From: Fundidesulfovibrio magnetotacticus
Lineage (GTDB): Bacteria > Desulfobacterota > Desulfovibrionia > Desulfovibrionales > Desulfovibrionaceae
Direction of reading: 5' to 3'
Length of the DNA: 64,000 bases
NCBI RefSeq assembly: GCF_013019105.1
Contig: NZ_BLTE01000001.1
Coordinates: 1-64,000 of the forward strand
Shown here: piece after piece, positions 8,729 to 17,435 of the stretch
How positions within the stretch are numbered: the first letter of the stretch is position 1
Layout of the letters: every line of letters starts with the position of its first letter
The notes under the pieces: generated by a model
What the model saw: the letters and a program-made list of their open reading frames with translations, nothing else
Databases searched by the model: none
What the model was told of the DNA's origin: nothing
Made by a program: the position numbers and the translations under genes

Positions 8729-9178
8729 ATGAGCCGCTACCTCATGGACATCCTGCCCCTGGCCGCCAGGGGCTACTGTTGCAGCCAGATTCTGGGGCTC
8801 CTGGCCCTCAGCGCCCAGGACGCCGACAACCCCGGCCTGGTGCGCGCCCTGGGGGGCCTGTGCCACGGCATGGGCCAGTGCGGCCGCACGTGCGGCGTGC
8901 TCACGGGCGGGGCCTGCGTCCTCTCCCTGTATCTTGGCCGGGGAGCGGACCACGAAACCGCCTCGGACAAGGCCGACCTGGCCGTCTCGGAGTTCGTGGA
9001 GTGGTTCGAGGAGCGCACGGCCCCCTACGGAGGCACGGCCTGCGCGGACATCCTGGGCGAGTGCCACGACGCCAAGCCCGACATGAGCCGCTGCGCGGGG
9101 ATCATCGGCGACGCCTGGGGACGCATCCTGGAAATCCTCGCGGAGCAGGGCGTGGACCCGGCGCGGCCCAGGGAGTGA
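8729..9178 (+). CDS. C-GCAxxG-C-C family protein
   Basis: The 149-residue protein shows the C-GCAxxG-C-C pattern: GYCCSQ near residue 16, GLCHGMGQCGRTCGVLTGGACVL at 46-68, and later Cys residues in GTACADILGEC and SRCAG. Proteins of this family are small, often linked to redox enzymes, and probably bind a metal or cluster through the conserved Cys. Its ATG is at 8729, directly after the preceding stop codon, so the two genes are likely translationally coupled. I recall a D. vulgaris relative beside mop (DVU_1555 family). No direct biochemical role is known to me; a scaffold for cofactor assembly is an inference from the neighbours. Confidence 0.75.
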   Translation: MSRYLMDILPLAARGYCCSQILGLLALSAQDADNPGLVRALGGLCHGMGQCGRTCGVLTGGACVLSLYLGRGADHETASDKADLAVSEFVEWFEERTAPYGGTACADILGECHDAKPDMSRCAGIIGDAWGRILEILAEQGVDPARPRE

Positions 9179-9180
9179 GC

Positions 9181-10554
9181 ATGCCCCCGCAGTCCGCGCC
9201 GCCCTGCCCGGCCGACACATGGAGCCTCTGCCCCGTCTGCCTGAAGCGCCTGCCCGCCCGCAGGGCCACCCACGGCGACTGCGTGTTCCTGGAGCGCACC
9301 TGCCCGGACCACGGCCACTTCCGCGTGCCCGTGTGGGTCGGGGAGCCCGCCCTGTCGTCCTGGCGGCGTCCCAAGACGCCCTCGCCCCCCAATCCCGGGG
9401 GCGAAACCGGGCGCGGATGCCCTTACGACTGCGGCCTTTGCGCCGCCCACGCCCAGCACACCTGCACCGCCCTGGTGGAGGTGACCGGACGCTGCGACCT
9501 GTGCTGCCCGGTCTGCTTCGCCGACTCCGGCCACGGCGCGTCGGCCGACCCCTCCCTGGAAGCCCTGCGTCGCCGCCTGGTCGCGTTGCGTCTCCAGGCA
9601 GGAGCGTGCAACCTCCAGCTCTCCGGCGGGGAGCCCACCGTGCGCGACGACCTCCCTGAGATCGTGGCCGCCGCGCGGGAGGCGAGGTTCGCCTTCGTGC
9701 AACTCAACACCAACGGTCTGCGCCTGGCCCGCGAACACGGCTACGCCGCGCGTCTTGCCCGGGCCGGCCTGGCCTCGGTGTTCCTCCAGTTCGACGGCTC
9801 CGACGCGGCCTGCGCCGCCCTGAGGGGCCGCGCGCTCCTCTCGGAGAAGCTCGCGGCAGTGGAGGCCTGCGCCCGGGCCGGGCTGGGGGTGGTGCTCGTG
9901 CCCACGGTGGCGCGCGGGGTCAACGAGGGGGAGCTGGGGGCGATCCTCGCCCTGGCCCTGTCCCTGGCCCCCGGGGTGCGCGGGGTGCATTTCCAGCCCA
10001 TGGCCGCCTTCGGCCGCCGCCCCGGCAAGCCCGGCGAGCGCGGCCTGCACGGCCCCACCCTGCCGGAGACGCTGCGGCTCCTGGTGGCGCAATCCGAAGG
10101 GCTCCTGCGCGCGGAGCATTTCCATCCTCCAGGATGTGAGCACGCCATGTGCTCCTTCTCGGGCACGTTCCTGCGCGAGGGGCACGGGCTCAAGCCCCTG
10201 GGGGATGCGGCGGGCGGCTGTTGCCCGGAGCCGTCGCCCCAGGTCCCGTCGGCCCTGGAGGGCGCAACGGCATCCCGGGCCTTCACCGCGCGCCAGTGGG
10301 CCGCGCCGCCGCCCGAGCCAGCCCCCGGACTTGCCGCCGACGATTTCGACCGCTTCCTTGCGCAAGCCGGGAGTTCCAACCGCTTCAGCATCTCCTGCAT
10401 GGCCTTCCAGGACGCCTGGACCGTGGACCTGGAACGCCTGCGCGGCTGCTGCATCCACGTGAGCCAGCCCGACGGCGGCCTGATCCCCTTCTGCGCCTTG
10501 AACATCGTTTCGTCCACGGGAAGGCCCCTGCACCGCGAAGGAGGCCTGCCGTGA
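9181..10554 (+). CDS. Radical SAM protein of the mop cluster
   Basis: The ATG at 9181 follows the previous stop codon by two bases. The 457-residue product starts with a Cys-rich zone (LCPVCLKRLPARR, GCPYDCGLCAAH) that may hold extra clusters. The radical SAM motif CDLCCPVC (CxxxCxxC) sits near residue 105, with LQLSGGEPTVRDDLPEI about 40 residues later as the SAM-binding GGE motif. A C-terminal Cys-containing region (CEHAMCSF, GGCCPEP, RGCCIH) suggests auxiliary Fe-S binding. The reaction is unknown. Its fixed company with a methyltransferase, a C-GCAxxG-C-C protein, a ligase-like protein and mop suggests the synthesis of a modified cofactor or peptide for the aldehyde oxidoreductase system. 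Confidence 0.8.
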   Translation: MPPQSAPPCPADTWSLCPVCLKRLPARRATHGDCVFLERTCPDHGHFRVPVWVGEPALSSWRRPKTPSPPNPGGETGRGCPYDCGLCAAHAQHTCTALVEVTGRCDLCCPVCFADSGHGASADPSLEALRRRLVALRLQAGACNLQLSGGEPTVRDDLPEIVAAAREARFAFVQLNTNGLRLAREHGYAARLARAGLASVFLQFDGSDAACAALRGRALLSEKLAAVEACARAGLGVVLVPTVARGVNEGELGAILALALSLAPGVRGVHFQPMAAFGRRPGKPGERGLHGPTLPETLRLLVAQSEGLLRAEHFHPPGCEHAMCSFSGTFLREGHGLKPLGDAAGGCCPEPSPQVPSALEGATASRAFTARQWAAPPPEPAPGLAADDFDRFLAQAGSSNRFSISCMAFQDAWTVDLERLRGCCIHVSQPDGGLIPFCALNIVSSTGRPLHREGGLP

Positions 10555-11588
10555 CGCGCTGCCCACTGGACGCCTGGATCGAGGCCCGAACCGGCGTGTC
10601 CGGCCCCGATCCCGCCGCGTTGCGTCGCTGGCAGATCGAAAGCCTCTTCAAAATAGCCGAGTGGGCCAGGGCGCAAAGTCCGCTCTACGCCGCGCGACTG
10701 GCCGGGGTGAACCTCTCATCCAGGGACTCCGCCGCCCTGCCGTTCACAACGCCCGACGATCTGCGCGGCCGCGCGCACGACCTGCTCTGCGTCTCCCAGG
10801 ACGAGGTGGAGCGCGTGGTGACACTCACCACCTCCGGCACCACCGGCAGCTCCAAGCGCATCTTCCTTACGGGACACGACCTGGAGTCCACACTGGACTT
10901 CTTCCGCCGGGGCATGGCCACCTTCACCGGCCCCGGCGACGCCGTGCTGGTGCTCCTGCCGGGCAGACGCGATGACTGCGCGGCCGTGCTCCTGGCCAGG
11001 GCGCTGGAGGAGATCGGCGTGCGCGCGGTGTTGTCGCCCTGGCCCTGCCCGCCGTACGAAGCCCTGCGCCTGGCCGTGAGGGAGGGCGTCACCTGCCTGG
11101 CCGCCCTGCCCTCGCAGCTGGCCGCGCTGTTGGCGGAATGTCCCGGCGGGGGCATCGCGAGGGTGGACCGCGCGCTCACCTCCGGCGAACCCGTGTCCGA
11201 CTCCCTGCGCCTGGCCGCCGCGCGCGCGGGCATCGAGGTCTACGCCCACTACGGCCTCACCGAGACGGGCTTCGGCGGCGGGGTGGAATGCCAGGCCCAC
11301 AGCGGCTACCATCTGCGCGAGGCAGACATCCTGGTGGAGATCGTGGACCCCTTCACCGGAGCGCCGCTCCTTCCCGGGGCCGACGGCGAGGTGGTGCTGA
11401 GCACGCTCTCGCGCGTCGGCATGCCGCTGCTGCGCTACCGCACCGGCGATCTGTCCCGGATGCTCCCCGGCCCCTGTCCCTGCGGCAGCCCCCTGCCCCG
11501 GCTCGGCCCCGTCACGGGGCGCATCGTGCGCTCGAGCGGGCACATCCGCATCCAAACCCCTACCAAAGGAACGGCCCAAGCCTCATGA
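10551..11588 (+). CDS. AMP-dependent CoA ligase-like protein (short ANL family)
   Basis: This 345-residue protein starts with GTG at 10551, overlapping the previous stop (GTGA). It has ANL-superfamily adenylation motifs: the P-loop TLTTSGTTGSSKRIFLT near residue 90, YAHYGLTETGFGGG near 235, and YRTGDLSRM near 298. It resembles phenylacetate-CoA ligases but is about 100 residues shorter, lacking most of the C-terminal subdomain with the usual catalytic Lys; whether it makes a full thioester is therefore unclear. It may activate a carboxylate to an acyl-AMP for the neighbouring enzymes. I recall a DVU_1553-type relative in the same position in D. vulgaris. Confidence 0.75.
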   Translation: MTRCPLDAWIEARTGVSGPDPAALRRWQIESLFKIAEWARAQSPLYAARLAGVNLSSRDSAALPFTTPDDLRGRAHDLLCVSQDEVERVVTLTTSGTTGSSKRIFLTGHDLESTLDFFRRGMATFTGPGDAVLVLLPGRRDDCAAVLLARALEEIGVRAVLSPWPCPPYEALRLAVREGVTCLAALPSQLAALLAECPGGGIARVDRALTSGEPVSDSLRLAAARAGIEVYAHYGLTETGFGGGVECQAHSGYHLREADILVEIVDPFTGAPLLPGADGEVVLSTLSRVGMPLLRYRTGDLSRMLPGPCPCGSPLPRLGPVTGRIVRSSGHIRIQTPTKGTAQAS

Positions 11589-12616
11589 CCGATCTCCTGA
11601 AGACCCTCACCGGCTGGCTGAGCCAGGGCATGCCCGTGGCCGTTGCCACCATCGTCACCAACGAGGGCTCCACGCCGCGCACGGCCGGGGCCAAGCTCCT
11701 GGCGCGCCCGGACGGGACCATGGCGGGCACCGTGGGCGGCGGCCTCGTGGAGGCCCAGGTGCTCCAGGCCGCCGCACGGACACTGGAGAGCGGCGCGTCC
11801 GAACTGCTGGACTTCAACCTCACGGGCGAACTGGCCGCCGGGGCGGACATGATCTGCGGCGGAAGGCTGCGGGTGTTCCTGGAGCGCGTGCTCCCCGGCC
11901 CCGAGGCGGCGCTCTTCGACCGGCTGGAAGCCCTGCTTTCCGGGGGTCGCGCCTGCCTGCTGGCCACGCCCCTGGACGGCGGCCGACGCGCACTCCTGAC
12001 CCTGCACGGTGAGCAGGCCCCCTCCGGCTTGCCCCCGGACGTGGAACAGGGCCTGCGCGAGGCCGCCCGGGACATCCAGGCCCCCATGATCCATGAGGCG
12101 GCCGACGGCGTGCGCCGCCTCCTGGAGCCGTTCATCCCCCGCCCGCTGCTGGTGGTGGCCGGAGGCGGCCACGTGTCGCTGCCCACTTCGCGCATCGCGG
12201 CCATGGTCGGCTTTCGCGTGGCGGTGCTGGACGACAGGCCTGAGTTCGCCAATCCCGAACGGTTTCCCTGGGCGGCCCTGGCCCGGGCCGTGCCCATGGA
12301 GCGCTGCCTGGACGGCCTGGACATCGGCCCCGACGCCAGCGTGGCCATCGTCACGCGCGGGCACGTGCACGACGCCCTGGTGCTCTCCCTGGCCCTACGC
12401 ACCTCCGCCGGGTACGTGGGCATGATCGGCAGCCGCCGCAAGCGCGACGCGGTTTACGACAAGCTGCGCAAGGAAGGCTTCACCGAAACGGACCTGGCCC
12501 GCGTGCGCTGCCCCATCGGCCTGGACATCGGGGCGCAGACGCCCGAGGAAATCGCCGTGAGCATCGTGGCCGAACTCATCCAGTCCCGCGCCGTGCGCCA
12601 GGGGCTGCCTCTGTGA
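11585..12616 (+). CDS. XdhC/CoxI-family molybdoenzyme maturation factor
   Basis: The ATG at 11585 overlaps the previous stop (ATGA). The 343-residue protein matches XdhC: N-terminal VATIVTNEGSTPRTAGAKLL and GTVGGGLVEAQVL near residues 20-55, DMICGGRLRVFLE near 90, and a C-terminal Rossmann domain with LLVVAGGGHVSLPTSRIAAMVGF near 185 and YVGMIGSRRKRDAVYDKL near 280. XdhC proteins bind the molybdenum cofactor, promote its sulfuration and insert it into xanthine-oxidase-family enzymes. It therefore very likely activates Mop, the only such enzyme seen here. AVGC-type variations apart, both domains look intact. Confidence 0.88.
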   Translation: MTDLLKTLTGWLSQGMPVAVATIVTNEGSTPRTAGAKLLARPDGTMAGTVGGGLVEAQVLQAAARTLESGASELLDFNLTGELAAGADMICGGRLRVFLERVLPGPEAALFDRLEALLSGGRACLLATPLDGGRRALLTLHGEQAPSGLPPDVEQGLREAARDIQAPMIHEAADGVRRLLEPFIPRPLLVVAGGGHVSLPTSRIAAMVGFRVAVLDDRPEFANPERFPWAALARAVPMERCLDGLDIGPDASVAIVTRGHVHDALVLSLALRTSAGYVGMIGSRRKRDAVYDKLRKEGFTETDLARVRCPIGLDIGAQTPEEIAVSIVAELIQSRAVRQGLPL

Positions 12617-12656
12617 ACCTTCGAGGGCGCAAGGAAGCCGACGCCGGAGCGCGCGC

Positions 12657-13844
12657 ATGACGACGGTTCTTCCGCAAGCGCCGCGCGTGGCGGCGGTGAT
12701 CCTCGCGGCCGGGCTTTCCTCGCGCATGGAGGGCGGTTTCAAGCCGCTCATGCCCCTGGGCGGGGCCACCGTCCTGGAGCGCGCGGCAGTTCTGTTGCAC
12801 CAGTGCGGCGCGGAGCACGCGCTGGTCGTGGCGGGCAACAGGGCCTGCGAGGTGAACGCCGAGGCGCAACGCCTGGGCCTGGCCTGCGTGGAGAACCCCG
12901 ACTTCCTGGAGGGCATGTTCAGTTCCGTGCGCGCGGGCCTGGCGGCCCTGCCCGGAGGCTTCGACGCCGTGCTCGTGCTGCCCGTGGACATCCCCCTGGT
13001 GCGCCCTGCCACCGTGCGCCTGCTGCTGGCGTCCTGGCGGGGCCAGGCCGTGGCCTACCCCACATTCGCAGGCGAGCGGGGCCACCCCCCCCTGCTGGCC
13101 GCGCGGACCGTGCCCAGCGTGCTGGCCTGGGACGGAAACAGGGGGCTGCGCGGGGCGCTGGAGGCCGTCGAAATGCTCGAACCAGCCCTGGAAACGCCCT
13201 GCGCCGACGCCAACATCCTCTTCGACCTGGACACCCCCGAGGACTACCGCGAGGCGGCGTTGCGGGCGGCGCGCCTCTCCCGGCCCGGCACGGCCGAGGC
13301 CCTGGCCCTGCTGGCGCTCCACGGCGTGCCGGAGCGGGGCCTGGCCCATGCCCGGGCCGTGGCCCGCGTGGCCGTGGCCCTGGCGGACGCGCTCAACGCA
13401 CGGCGCGTCCTCTCCGGCGCGCTGCCGCCGCTGGACACGGAGCTGATCGAGTCCGCCGCCCTGCTCCACGACATCGCCAAGGGCCGCCCCGGACACGAGG
13501 CCCTGGGCGGGCGCATCCTGGATGCCGCAGGTTTTCCCGAGGCCGCGCGCATCGTGGAGGCCCACCGCGACCTGAGCCTGCCGGAAGAAGCCCCCCTCAC
13601 CGGGCGCGAGGTGGTCTACCTGGCCGACAAGCTGGCCCGGGGGGCGCAGTTGGTGGAGGTGTCCCGGCGCTTCCAGGAAAAGCTGGACCGCTTCGGGGCC
13701 GATCCCGAGGCCTTCCGGGCCATCAGCGGACGGCGCGACCGCGCCCTGTCCATGCTCGCGCGGGTGGAGCGCGAGGCGGGCTGGCCCGTGGCGGAAATCC
13801 TCCGGCGCGCGGGGCTCCCCGCCCCGGTCGGGGGCGGCGCGTGA
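12657..13844 (+). CDS. MocA-like nucleotidyltransferase fused to an HD domain
   Basis: The 395-residue protein has two parts. Residues 8-200 form a MobA/MocA-type nucleotidyltransferase (VAAVILAAGLSSRMEG, VVLPVDIPLVRPATV, late NILFDLDTPEDY). MocA makes molybdopterin cytosine dinucleotide, the cofactor form used by Mop. Residues 215-380 form an HD phosphohydrolase-like domain with HARAVARVA and LLHDIAKGRPGHE. Such two-domain proteins occur with mop in relatives (recalled as the DVU_1551 family). The HD part could remove a nucleotide or pyrophosphate product or regulate the reaction. A gap of 40 bp separates it from xdhC. Confidence 0.8.
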   Translation: MTTVLPQAPRVAAVILAAGLSSRMEGGFKPLMPLGGATVLERAAVLLHQCGAEHALVVAGNRACEVNAEAQRLGLACVENPDFLEGMFSSVRAGLAALPGGFDAVLVLPVDIPLVRPATVRLLLASWRGQAVAYPTFAGERGHPPLLAARTVPSVLAWDGNRGLRGALEAVEMLEPALETPCADANILFDLDTPEDYREAALRAARLSRPGTAEALALLALHGVPERGLAHARAVARVAVALADALNARRVLSGALPPLDTELIESAALLHDIAKGRPGHEALGGRILDAAGFPEAARIVEAHRDLSLPEEAPLTGREVVYLADKLARGAQLVEVSRRFQEKLDRFGADPEAFRAISGRRDRALSMLARVEREAGWPVAEILRRAGLPAPVGGGA

Positions 13845-14653
13845 GCCGCGTGCTTTACCTGATGCGCCACGGAGCCACGCCCGTGGAAACGCCCCGGCTT
13901 TTCCTGGGACGCACGGACGCGCCCCTCTCGGATCTGGGCCGCGCCCAGGCCCTGCGCTGGCGCGACGCCCTGGCGAGCTTCCCCCTGGACGCGGCGTGGT
14001 GCTCGCCCCTGGCGCGCGCCCGGGAGACGGCGCTCCTGGCCCTGTCGGGAAGGGGCATGGTGCGCGCGCGCTCCACGGACGGGACGGAGGCCGCGACCCG
14101 GCCCCAGGATGCGGAACATCCGAAGCTGGCACTGGATGCGAAGCATCCGGCTCTGGCACTGGATGCGAAGCATCCGGCTCTGGCGCGGCAGGCGGAGCAT
14201 CCGGCCCTGAACGGCCAGACGCGGACCGCGCCATCGGCGGGACCGGCGGAAGCCCTGATTCTGCCGGAGCTGGCGGAAATCGACCTGGGCGCGTGGGAAG
14301 GGCTCAGCGTGGAGGAGGTGCGGCGGCAATTCCCCGGGCAGTACGAGGCGCGCGGCCGGGATCTGGCGGGCTTCCGCCCTCCCGGCGGCGAGAGTTTCCA
14401 GGACGTGGCCCGGCGCGCAGCCAGGGCGCTGGACGCCATGGCCCGCGCCGCCGGCCCCGGGCCGTGGCGCATCCTGGCCGTGGCCCACGCGGGGTTCAAC
14501 CGGGCGCTCCTGTGCTCCCTGCTGGGCATCCCCCTGGAGCGGCTCTTCTGCCTGGGGCAGGATCACGCCTGCCTGAGCGTGCTCTCCCTGGACGGCGAGC
14601 GCCCCGCGCTTCAAGCCCTGAACCTGCCGCCGGGGACCAATCCGCCAGTATGA
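13841..14653 (+). CDS. Histidine phosphatase family protein with tandem-repeat insert
   Basis: The gene starts with GTG at 13841, overlapping the previous stop codon. The 270-residue product has the phosphoglycerate-mutase/CobC signature LYLMRHGATPVETPRLFLG at residues 5-23, SPLARARETALLAL near 52, LAEIDLGAWEGLSVEEVR near 143 and the second catalytic His in VAVAHAGFNRALLCSLLG near 213. CobC-like members dephosphorylate nucleotide-type cofactor precursors, so action on a cofactor intermediate fits the operon. Between residues 90 and 126 a stretch of four 9-residue repeats (DAKHPALAL type) interrupts the fold; this is not a normal family feature. It is the last gene of the mop operon. Confidence 0.8.
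   Translation: MSRVLYLMRHGATPVETPRLFLGRTDAPLSDLGRAQALRWRDALASFPLDAAWCSPLARARETALLALSGRGMVRARSTDGTEAATRPQDAEHPKLALDAKHPALALDAKHPALARQAEHPALNGQTRTAPSAGPAEALILPELAEIDLGAWEGLSVEEVRRQFPGQYEARGRDLAGFRPPGGESFQDVARRAARALDAMARAAGPGPWRILAVAHAGFNRALLCSLLGIPLERLFCLGQDHACLSVLSLDGERPALQALNLPPGTNPPV
14108..14215 (+). repeat. Four 27-bp tandem repeats inside the phosphatase gene
   Basis: Units at 14108-14134, 14135-14161, 14162-14188 and 14189-14215 are each 27 bp. Units 2 and 3 differ at only a few bases, unit 1 slightly more, and unit 4 is most diverged. The period of nine codons keeps the reading frame and encodes a Lys/His/Pro/Ala/Leu-rich insert. Copy number may vary between strains. Confidence 0.85.
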
Positions 14654-14850
14654 GAGGGCCGCCAGGGCCGTGCTCCGATCCGGGCGTGCTGCAGAACCAG
14701 ACGATCTTTACCTGGGGGACAGACGCGCTGTGTCCGGGCCACTCCCCTCACGGGCCGTGGGCAGTCCCTCCTGGTGCGCCCCCAAACGCCGTCCCTGCGG
14801 ATTCACACGGCAGCCGCGACCATCGCTCGTCCTTTTGAAAAGCATCTTCC

Positions 14851-14864
14851 GGCCTTTCAAGGCC
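14851..14864 (-). terminator. Small hairpin in the convergent gap
   Basis: GGCCTT and AAGGCC are inverted repeats around TC, about 20 bp past the end of the response-regulator gene; on the - strand CTTTTC follows within 15 bases. It lies in the 231-bp gap where the mop operon (+) and adh operon (-) converge, so it may end the leftward transcript. The stem is short, hence moderate confidence. Confidence 0.35.
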
Positions 14865-14884
14865 GCCCCGCTGGACGTGGCGCG

Positions 14885-16222
14885 TCAGGCAGGCTCCAGG
14901 CCGTACTCCAGGATCTTGCGGTAGAGGGTCTTGCGGCTGATGCCCAGGGACTGGGCCGCCAGGGAGCGGTTGCCGTTGTGGTACTGCAGCACGCGGCGGA
15001 TGTGGCTGCGCTCCACGGCCTCCAGGGAGAGGATGCCGGGCTGGTCCTCGCCTTTGTCGATCAGTTCCCGGGGCAGGACGTGCTCGGTGATCAGGCCGTT
15101 CTCGGCCAGGATCATGCCGCGCTCGATGACGTTGCGCAGTTCGCGGATGTTGCCCGGCCATTCGTAGCCCAAAAGGCAGCGCATTGCCCCCTCGGTGATG
15201 GTGCAGGGGGGCTGCCCGGCGCGCAGGCGGCTCAGGAAGTGCTCCACCAGCAGGGGGATGTCCTCCTTGCGCTCGGCCAGGCGCGGGATGTGGATGTTGA
15301 AGACGTTGATGCGGTGGAAGAGCGCCTCGTGGAAGCGCCCGGCCTCCACCTCGGTCTGGAGGTTGCGGTTGGTGGCGAAGAGGCAGCGGATGTCGGTGTG
15401 GCGTTCGTCCTTCTCGCCCACGCGGCGGTAGGTCTTGCTCTCCAGCACGCGCAGGAGCGAAGCCTGCACCTCCAGGGGCAGTTCGCCGATCTCGTCCAGG
15501 AAGAGCGTGCCCTGGTGGGCGAAGGTCATGAGCCCTTCCTGGCTCTCGGTGGCCCCGGTGAAGGCCCCCCGGCAGTGCCCGAAGAGTTCGCTGCGCGAGA
15601 GGTCCTTCTGAAGCGTCGCGCAGTTCTTGATGATGAGCGGCTTCTCCGCCCGGCGGCTGGAGGTGTGTATGGCGTGGGCCACCACGTCTTTGCCCACGCC
15701 GGACTCGCCCGTGATGAGCACGGGCACCTCCGTGGGGGCCACCTTCTCCACCAGGAAGCGGATCTGCTTCAAGGCCTGGGAAAGCCCCACCAGCGGCGGG
15801 GGCTTCACGCTCATCTGGGAGTGCTTGAGGCTGCGGTTCTCCCGGCGCAGGCACACCCGCTGCCAGGCCCGCTCGATGACGATCTCCACCTCGTCGAGCT
15901 TGAAGGGCTTGGTGAGGTAGTCGTAGGCCCCGAGCTTCATGGCCTCCACGGCGCTGTCGATGTTGCCGTGGCCGGTGATGATGATCACCTCCACGTCCGG
16001 GATACGCCCCCGGAACTCCACCAGCAGCTCCAGGCCCGCGGCGTCGGGCAGGCGCAGGTCCAGGAGCACAATGTCGTACTGGTTCTTGCGCGTCAGGTCC
16101 CGGGCCTGACGGCCCGTGCCCGCCGTGTGCACGGTGCGGTGCGGGGCGGCCAGTTCCTTCTTGAAGAGCTTGGTCAGGGACTGTTCGTCGTCCACCACCA
16201 GGAGGGTGTAGGGGCTGGTCAC
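14885..16222 (-). CDS. Sigma-54-dependent response regulator (NtrC family)
   Basis: The 445-residue protein has a receiver domain (residues 5-120; acidic DDE, phospho-acceptor in VLLDLRLPD, Lys in TKPF), an AAA+ sigma-54 activation domain (140-375; Walker A GESGVGKD, GAFTGA loop present, Walker B GTLFLDEIGELP, R-finger region), and a C-terminal Fis-type helix-turn-helix (RSLAAQSLGISRKTLYRKI). It starts with GTG one base after the kinase stop codon, so the two form a two-component pair. It is the last gene of the adh operon; sigma-54 promoters precede both adh and mop, making both likely targets. I recall D. vulgaris DVU2394 as the equivalent regulator at its adh locus. Confidence 0.92.
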   Translation of the reverse strand: MTSPYTLLVVDDEQSLTKLFKKELAAPHRTVHTAGTGRQARDLTRKNQYDIVLLDLRLPDAAGLELLVEFRGRIPDVEVIIITGHGNIDSAVEAMKLGAYDYLTKPFKLDEVEIVIERAWQRVCLRRENRSLKHSQMSVKPPPLVGLSQALKQIRFLVEKVAPTEVPVLITGESGVGKDVVAHAIHTSSRRAEKPLIIKNCATLQKDLSRSELFGHCRGAFTGATESQEGLMTFAHQGTLFLDEIGELPLEVQASLLRVLESKTYRRVGEKDERHTDIRCLFATNRNLQTEVEAGRFHEALFHRINVFNIHIPRLAERKEDIPLLVEHFLSRLRAGQPPCTITEGAMRCLLGYEWPGNIRELRNVIERGMILAENGLITEHVLPRELIDKGEDQPGILSLEAVERSHIRRVLQYHNGNRSLAAQSLGISRKTLYRKILEYGLEPA

Positions 16223-16223
16223 G

Positions 16224-17435
16224 TCAGCTCCCCTGGTTGGAGGGCAGGCGCACGATAAAGCGCGACCCCCGGCCCGATTCGCTGTGCACGATGATCTCTC
16301 CGCAATGCTCGGACACGATGCCGTAGCAGGTGGACAGCCCGATGCCGATGCCCTTGCCCACGGGCTTGGTGGTGAAGAAGGGCTCGAAGAGCTTGTCCAG
16401 GTTTTCCTTGGGGATGCCGCAGCCAGTATCCGAGACCACCAGCCCCGCGCCCTCCTCGGCCTCGGGGTAGGTGCGGATGGTGATGACGCCCTGGCCCGCG
16501 CCGGTCTGGTCCACGGCGTCGATGGCGTTGATGAGCAGGTTCAGGAGCACCTGCTTGAGCTGGGGCTCGTCGCCGTAGATGAGCGGCAACTCGTCGGAGA
16601 GTTCCAGCACCATGTTCAGGCGCAGGTTCTTCTGCTTGATGTGGCTGCGCAGGAGCTTCAGGGTGTCTTCCACCACTGCGTTGAGGCTCACGGGCCTGAA
16701 GCCCGAGGACACGGGACGGCTGAAGGTGAGCAGCGTGTGCACGATGTCGCGGCAGCGGCTGCACTCCTTGAGGATGGTGTCCACGTAGTCGTGGATGTCG
16801 TCCAGGTCCGGCCCGGCCGTGGCCTCCAGCCTGCCCAGGCGGCGCTTGATGCCCTCCGCGAAGCCGGAGATGGAGGCCAGGGGGTTGTTCACCTCGTGGG
16901 CCACGCCAGCGGCCAGCATGCCCACGGTGGCCATCTTCTCGGCCTGGTAGAACTTGGCCTGATATTCCTTCTCCATGGTCACGTCGCGCTTGAAGATGAG
17001 GATGCGCCGCTCGTCCTTGCCCTGGTCGTTGATGGGCGAGGCCACCATCTCGAACTGGCGGTTGCGCCCGCCCACGCGGAAGATGGCCGTCTCGCGGCAC
17101 ACGTCGCCGGTGACGAAGGAGCGGTGCGCCGGGCATTCCGGGCAGGGGCGCTGCTCCTGGCGGAAGACTTCGTAGCAGTAGCGGCCCTGGGCGTCGTCGA
17201 TGCCCATGACCTCCTCGAAGACGTGGTTCACGCTCATGATGCGCAGGTCTTCGGAGAGCACCATCATGATGTCGGTGATGCCGTCCAGGATGGCCGCGAT
17301 CTCGCGGCGACGCTCCTCGGATTCCAGGTTGGCCACCTGGAGCTCCACGAGCTTCTGGCGCAGTTCCTGGTAGAATCCCAGCTTGCAGTGTTCGATGCCG
17401 ATGAGGTCTTCGACCGAGGGGCGAACGCGGCTCAC
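16224..17435 (-). CDS. PAS-domain sensor histidine kinase
   Basis: The gene starts with GTG at 17435, overlapping the stop of the upstream dehydrogenase (TGGTGA). The 403-residue protein has no membrane segment. A coiled region (residues 20-45) leads to a PAS domain (50-160) with Cys residues in YCYEVF and CPECPAHRSF that could sense redox or bind metal. The dimerisation box is VAHEVNNPLASISGFAEG near 185, followed by the N box NLLINAIDA near 310, DTGCGIP near 345 and GKGIGIGLSTCYG near 375. It is the cognate kinase of the sigma-54 regulator just downstream and probably senses an alcohol, aldehyde or redox signal in the cytoplasm. Confidence 0.9.
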   Translation of the reverse strand: MSRVRPSVEDLIGIEHCKLGFYQELRQKLVELQVANLESEERRREIAAILDGITDIMMVLSEDLRIMSVNHVFEEVMGIDDAQGRYCYEVFRQEQRPCPECPAHRSFVTGDVCRETAIFRVGGRNRQFEMVASPINDQGKDERRILIFKRDVTMEKEYQAKFYQAEKMATVGMLAAGVAHEVNNPLASISGFAEGIKRRLGRLEATAGPDLDDIHDYVDTILKECSRCRDIVHTLLTFSRPVSSGFRPVSLNAVVEDTLKLLRSHIKQKNLRLNMVLELSDELPLIYGDEPQLKQVLLNLLINAIDAVDQTGAGQGVITIRTYPEAEEGAGLVVSDTGCGIPKENLDKLFEPFFTTKPVGKGIGIGLSTCYGIVSEHCGEIIVHSESGRGSRFIVRLPSNQGS

